Source: Podarcis raffonei (taxonomy: Eukaryota > Chordata > Lepidosauria > Squamata > Lacertidae). Taken from it: 64,000 nt of DNA. Each line of letters starts with the position of its first letter. Position 1 is the stretch's first letter. The stretch spans positions 2,056,001-2,120,000 of the forward strand of contig NC_070619.1 in assembly GCF_027172205.1 (NCBI RefSeq), given 5' to 3'. Made by a program: the position numbers and the translations under genes. The notes below the pieces were generated by a model that had not been told where the DNA came from, did no database searches, and saw only the letters and a list, made by a program, of their open reading frames with translations. Positions 62,109-64,000 of the stretch are shown here, in pieces.

Positions 62109-63734
62109 CTGGAAGTGCAGAGAGAGAGAGAGGATGAATCTCTTCACCTTGTGGTCCACTGAGACCCCTAGATCCTTTGCAAGCCAGGTGTGCCCCATCT
62201 TACATCTGTGCGCCTGGGAGAAAGAAGTTTCCTTACCCACCATCCAAAGGCAGCCGCTGCTCTTCCATCAAGAGTTCCTCCCGCAGTGAACTCAGGACTT
62301 GCGCGATCAGCGAGTGATGCCGGCTGGTGGTCGTCTCCTGCAGCCTCTGCAGCAGCAGCTGTGTGGGGAGATGGAAGTCTGGGGGGGAGGCGGGAGGCTG
62401 GGGGAAGCGGGGCAGGCGAGCGGAGTGGGGCGGGAAGAGAAAGAGGCAAGGTATTGTTTTAAATTGGGGGCACGTCCAACGCTTGACCCAAGAAGGTAGG
62501 AAGAGAGGCATGACTTTGCAGTGACAAGGGCATACCCTACAATGTTTCTCTGATGAAAATAGGAATGCCCTATTCCATCATCATCATCATTTTATTAATT
62601 ATACCCTGCCCATCTGACTAGGTTGCCCCAGCCACACTGGGCAGCTTCCAACATATATGAAAACATAATAAAACTTTAAACATTAAAAAACTTCCCTCTC
62701 CAGGGCTGCCTTCAGATGGAGCTTGTCTAGTGACTTATCTCCTTGCTTCAAGTGTTGCATAACTTCCATATCCTCCCACATTTCTCTGATGAAAATAGGG
62801 ACATCCTAAGGAAAAGCGGGGCATTCCAGGATCGAATCAGAAACCAGGATGCCTTCTGTAAACGTGTGACTGTACCTGGAAAATAGGGACACCTGCAAGG
62901 CTCTGCCCTTGAGCATGTTTAAGGTGCATTCCAGTTGCACTAAGCAACCAGGCCTTGGACGGTGAGGGAACCAAAAAGAAATCTGCTCATCCCTGGTTGA
63001 AAACCCATCCCCATCCTCACGCACGGACAGACCTGGGTCACAACAGCACCCATATTGGGTGTGTGAATTTACCTTGATTGATTGCAATAGATGGTCTTCT
63101 CCTAGCTCTGGCGGTGTAATCTTAGGCAAGGAAACAGCTGTTCTGAGTTTCGGTTCCTGGGTCAACGCAGCCAGCAGCGTGGTTTCCTCAAGCTCAGTCG
63201 AGTCGTCCAACTGAGGACAGATCTCAGAGGCCTTGTGGGTGCTCTCAGCGTGGGCACTGGGTGCTCGGAAGGGAGCCCTGGGCAGCGGCGGCAAGGTGTC
63301 CTCAGGGATGCTGGTATCTATGGAAGCAGCAGTGGCCATCTCTGAGCTGTGTCCTCCTCCTTCAGTGGGGAGATCTCCACTCTCCATCTGCATATGTTCT
63401 TCATCGTTTTGGGAATCTCTCTCCGACATCCCTGGAGAAGAGTCCGAGAGATCCAATGCTTTCTCCAGGATGGGTCTCAGGTCGACGAGGATCGTTCGGA
63501 CGGCACGTTTTTCTTGAGAGTCTCCATTTTCTGGAGCGGATGAGGGAGGCACTGCATGGCAGGCCGGGGCAATGGGCTCCCTTCTGTCTTCCGCCTCGGC
63601 TCCTCGGGTGCAATCCTGGCAGCGCTGGGGCAGATGTGTCCTCTTGCTCCTTTGGCCCAAATTGTGACCCTCGCTTCCTTGGTGCTGCTTCATGGCTGCC
63701 GCAAAGGTCGCGTCTTGCATCTCTTTGGGTGCCA
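61919..63734 (-). CDS. Unrecognised protein-coding gene, 3' part (three exons, runs off right edge)
   Basis: Three minus-strand exons (63734-63073, 62397-62237, 62108-61919) join in frame into 336 residues and a stop, with consensus splice sites at every junction and a phase that demands another exon to the right. I do not recognise the protein. The large exon is rich in E, S, P, T and D and looks disordered, with a short conserved-looking block (ILVDLRPILEKALDLSD). The second exon encodes an amphipathic helix with regular leucines (LLLQRLQETTTSRHHSLIAQ and on). The last exon is basic (KVKPFKPSQVATERMLGKF, WRRCHRSVYG). It converges on NDUFA13, about 1.5 kb away. Reality as a gene is well supported by phase and splice agreement; function is unknown. 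Confidence 0.72.
62237..62397 (-). CDS. Unknown gene, penultimate exon with leucine-rich helix
   Basis: The acceptor after 'cgcttcccccag' (AG at 62399-62398) puts the exon in phase 0 with the preceding one. A second AG 19 bases further in would break the frame. The donor GT is at 62236-62235 in GTAAGG context. It encodes PPASPPDFHLPTQ and then a helical stretch with leucines at regular spacing. Confidence 0.7.
62536..62905. repeat. Dispersed element with 'tctgatgaaaatagg' motif, two pieces
   Basis: 'gtttctctgatgaaaatagg' at 62542 recurs as 'atttctctgatgaaaatagg' at 62780, followed by 'acatcctaaggaaaagcggg' and 'ggaaaatagggacacctgca'. An L2 piece lies between. Class unknown. Confidence 0.45.
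62578..62730 (-). mobile_element. L2-like LINE 3' end in the unknown gene
   Basis: 'ttataccctgcccatctgac', 'actgggcagcttccaacata', 'agggctgccttcagatgg'. Confidence 0.75.
63073..63734 (-). CDS. Unknown gene, large internal exon
   Basis: On the minus strand the acceptor 'ctgccatttcag' ends at 63735 and the donor GT is at 63072-63071. It holds 662 bases: two bases of a split codon, then 220 open codons. Composition is acidic and serine/proline-rich without recognisable domains. The open frame extends into the intron to the right, so the acceptor, not an ATG, sets the start. Confidence 0.72.
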
Positions 63735-63774
63735 CTGAAATGGCAGATAATATTCTTTTCCATTTCATTTTGCA

Positions 63775-63910
63775 ATGTGGTAAAAAATGATTTATTAATT
63801 TATTATTTTCAGCCCACCCATCTGCCTCAGCCATTCTAGGTAGCTTCCAGCATATATAAAAACATAACAAAAATTAAACATTAAAAAAACTTCCCTCTGC
63901 AGGGCTGCAG
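63775..63910 (-). mobile_element. L2-like LINE 3' end
   Basis: 'agcccacccatctgcctcag', 'ggtagcttccagcatatata', 'ctctgcagggctgcag'. Confidence 0.7.
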
Positions 63911-64000
63911 AGAGAACAGCTGTAATGACCGATGAAAATTAAAACAGGAAAAAACAAAACAAAAAGAAGCACATGTAATGAGTACAGTTGCACAGGGGTT

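Noticed and set aside
62233-62378. Alternative acceptor at 62379-62380 for the penultimate exon of the unknown gene
   Set aside because: It breaks the reading frame with the preceding exon; the AG at 62398-62399 keeps it.

Overview
The window is vertebrate nuclear DNA with interrupted genes, canonical GT/AG splice sites, CpG-rich promoter DNA and a dense load of interspersed repeats. It most likely comes from a squamate reptile, probably a lizard. Three things point there: near-complete Sauria-type SINEs (for example 31279-31620, ending in the typical 'ccctttaccttta' tail), CR1-tailed tRNA-derived SINEs, and L2-like LINEs ending in long (ATT)n runs. The species cannot be read from the sequence alone. 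The protein-coding content matches the human 19p13.11 neighbourhood GATAD2A-NDUFA13.

Layout. Bases 1-23234 hold no coding exon that I can support. They are upstream or first-intron DNA of GATAD2A, filled with CR1, L1, L2, SINE and DNA-transposon remains, plus two GC-rich stretches (about 8480-9130 and 21950-22260) that could be promoter or first-exon DNA. Ten coding exons of GATAD2A (p66-alpha, a NuRD subunit) run from 23244 to 48660 on the plus strand and join in frame into a 606-residue protein. A 3' UTR of about 2.3 kb follows, ending near 50930. The stretch 50930-55060 is repeats. NDUFA13 (GRIM-19, complex I) occupies 55210-60329 on the plus strand as five exons that join into 146 residues, starting from a CpG island with cAMP-response-element sites. 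A third gene, on the minus strand, ends at 61919 and runs off the right edge. Three of its exons (336 residues plus stop) join in frame, but I do not recognise the protein.

How the genes relate. GATAD2A and NDUFA13 are co-directional neighbours with unrelated jobs (chromatin repression; mitochondrial respiration). NDUFA13 and the unknown minus-strand gene converge tail to tail, about 1.5 kb apart. TSSK6, which lies between GATAD2A and NDUFA13 in mammals, is not found here as an intact gene.

The repeats give the most unusual observations: hAT elements nested three deep with perfect 8-bp target duplications, foldback elements that share a core but carry different arms, and a Tc1/mariner-type element flanked by identical 49-bp direct repeats. 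Also noted are an inverted dispersed-repeat pair bracketing six GATAD2A exons, and a GATAD2A that seems to lack a 25-residue segment of the human protein. I found no new molecular system that I could defend; no integrated virus or LTR element was recognised.
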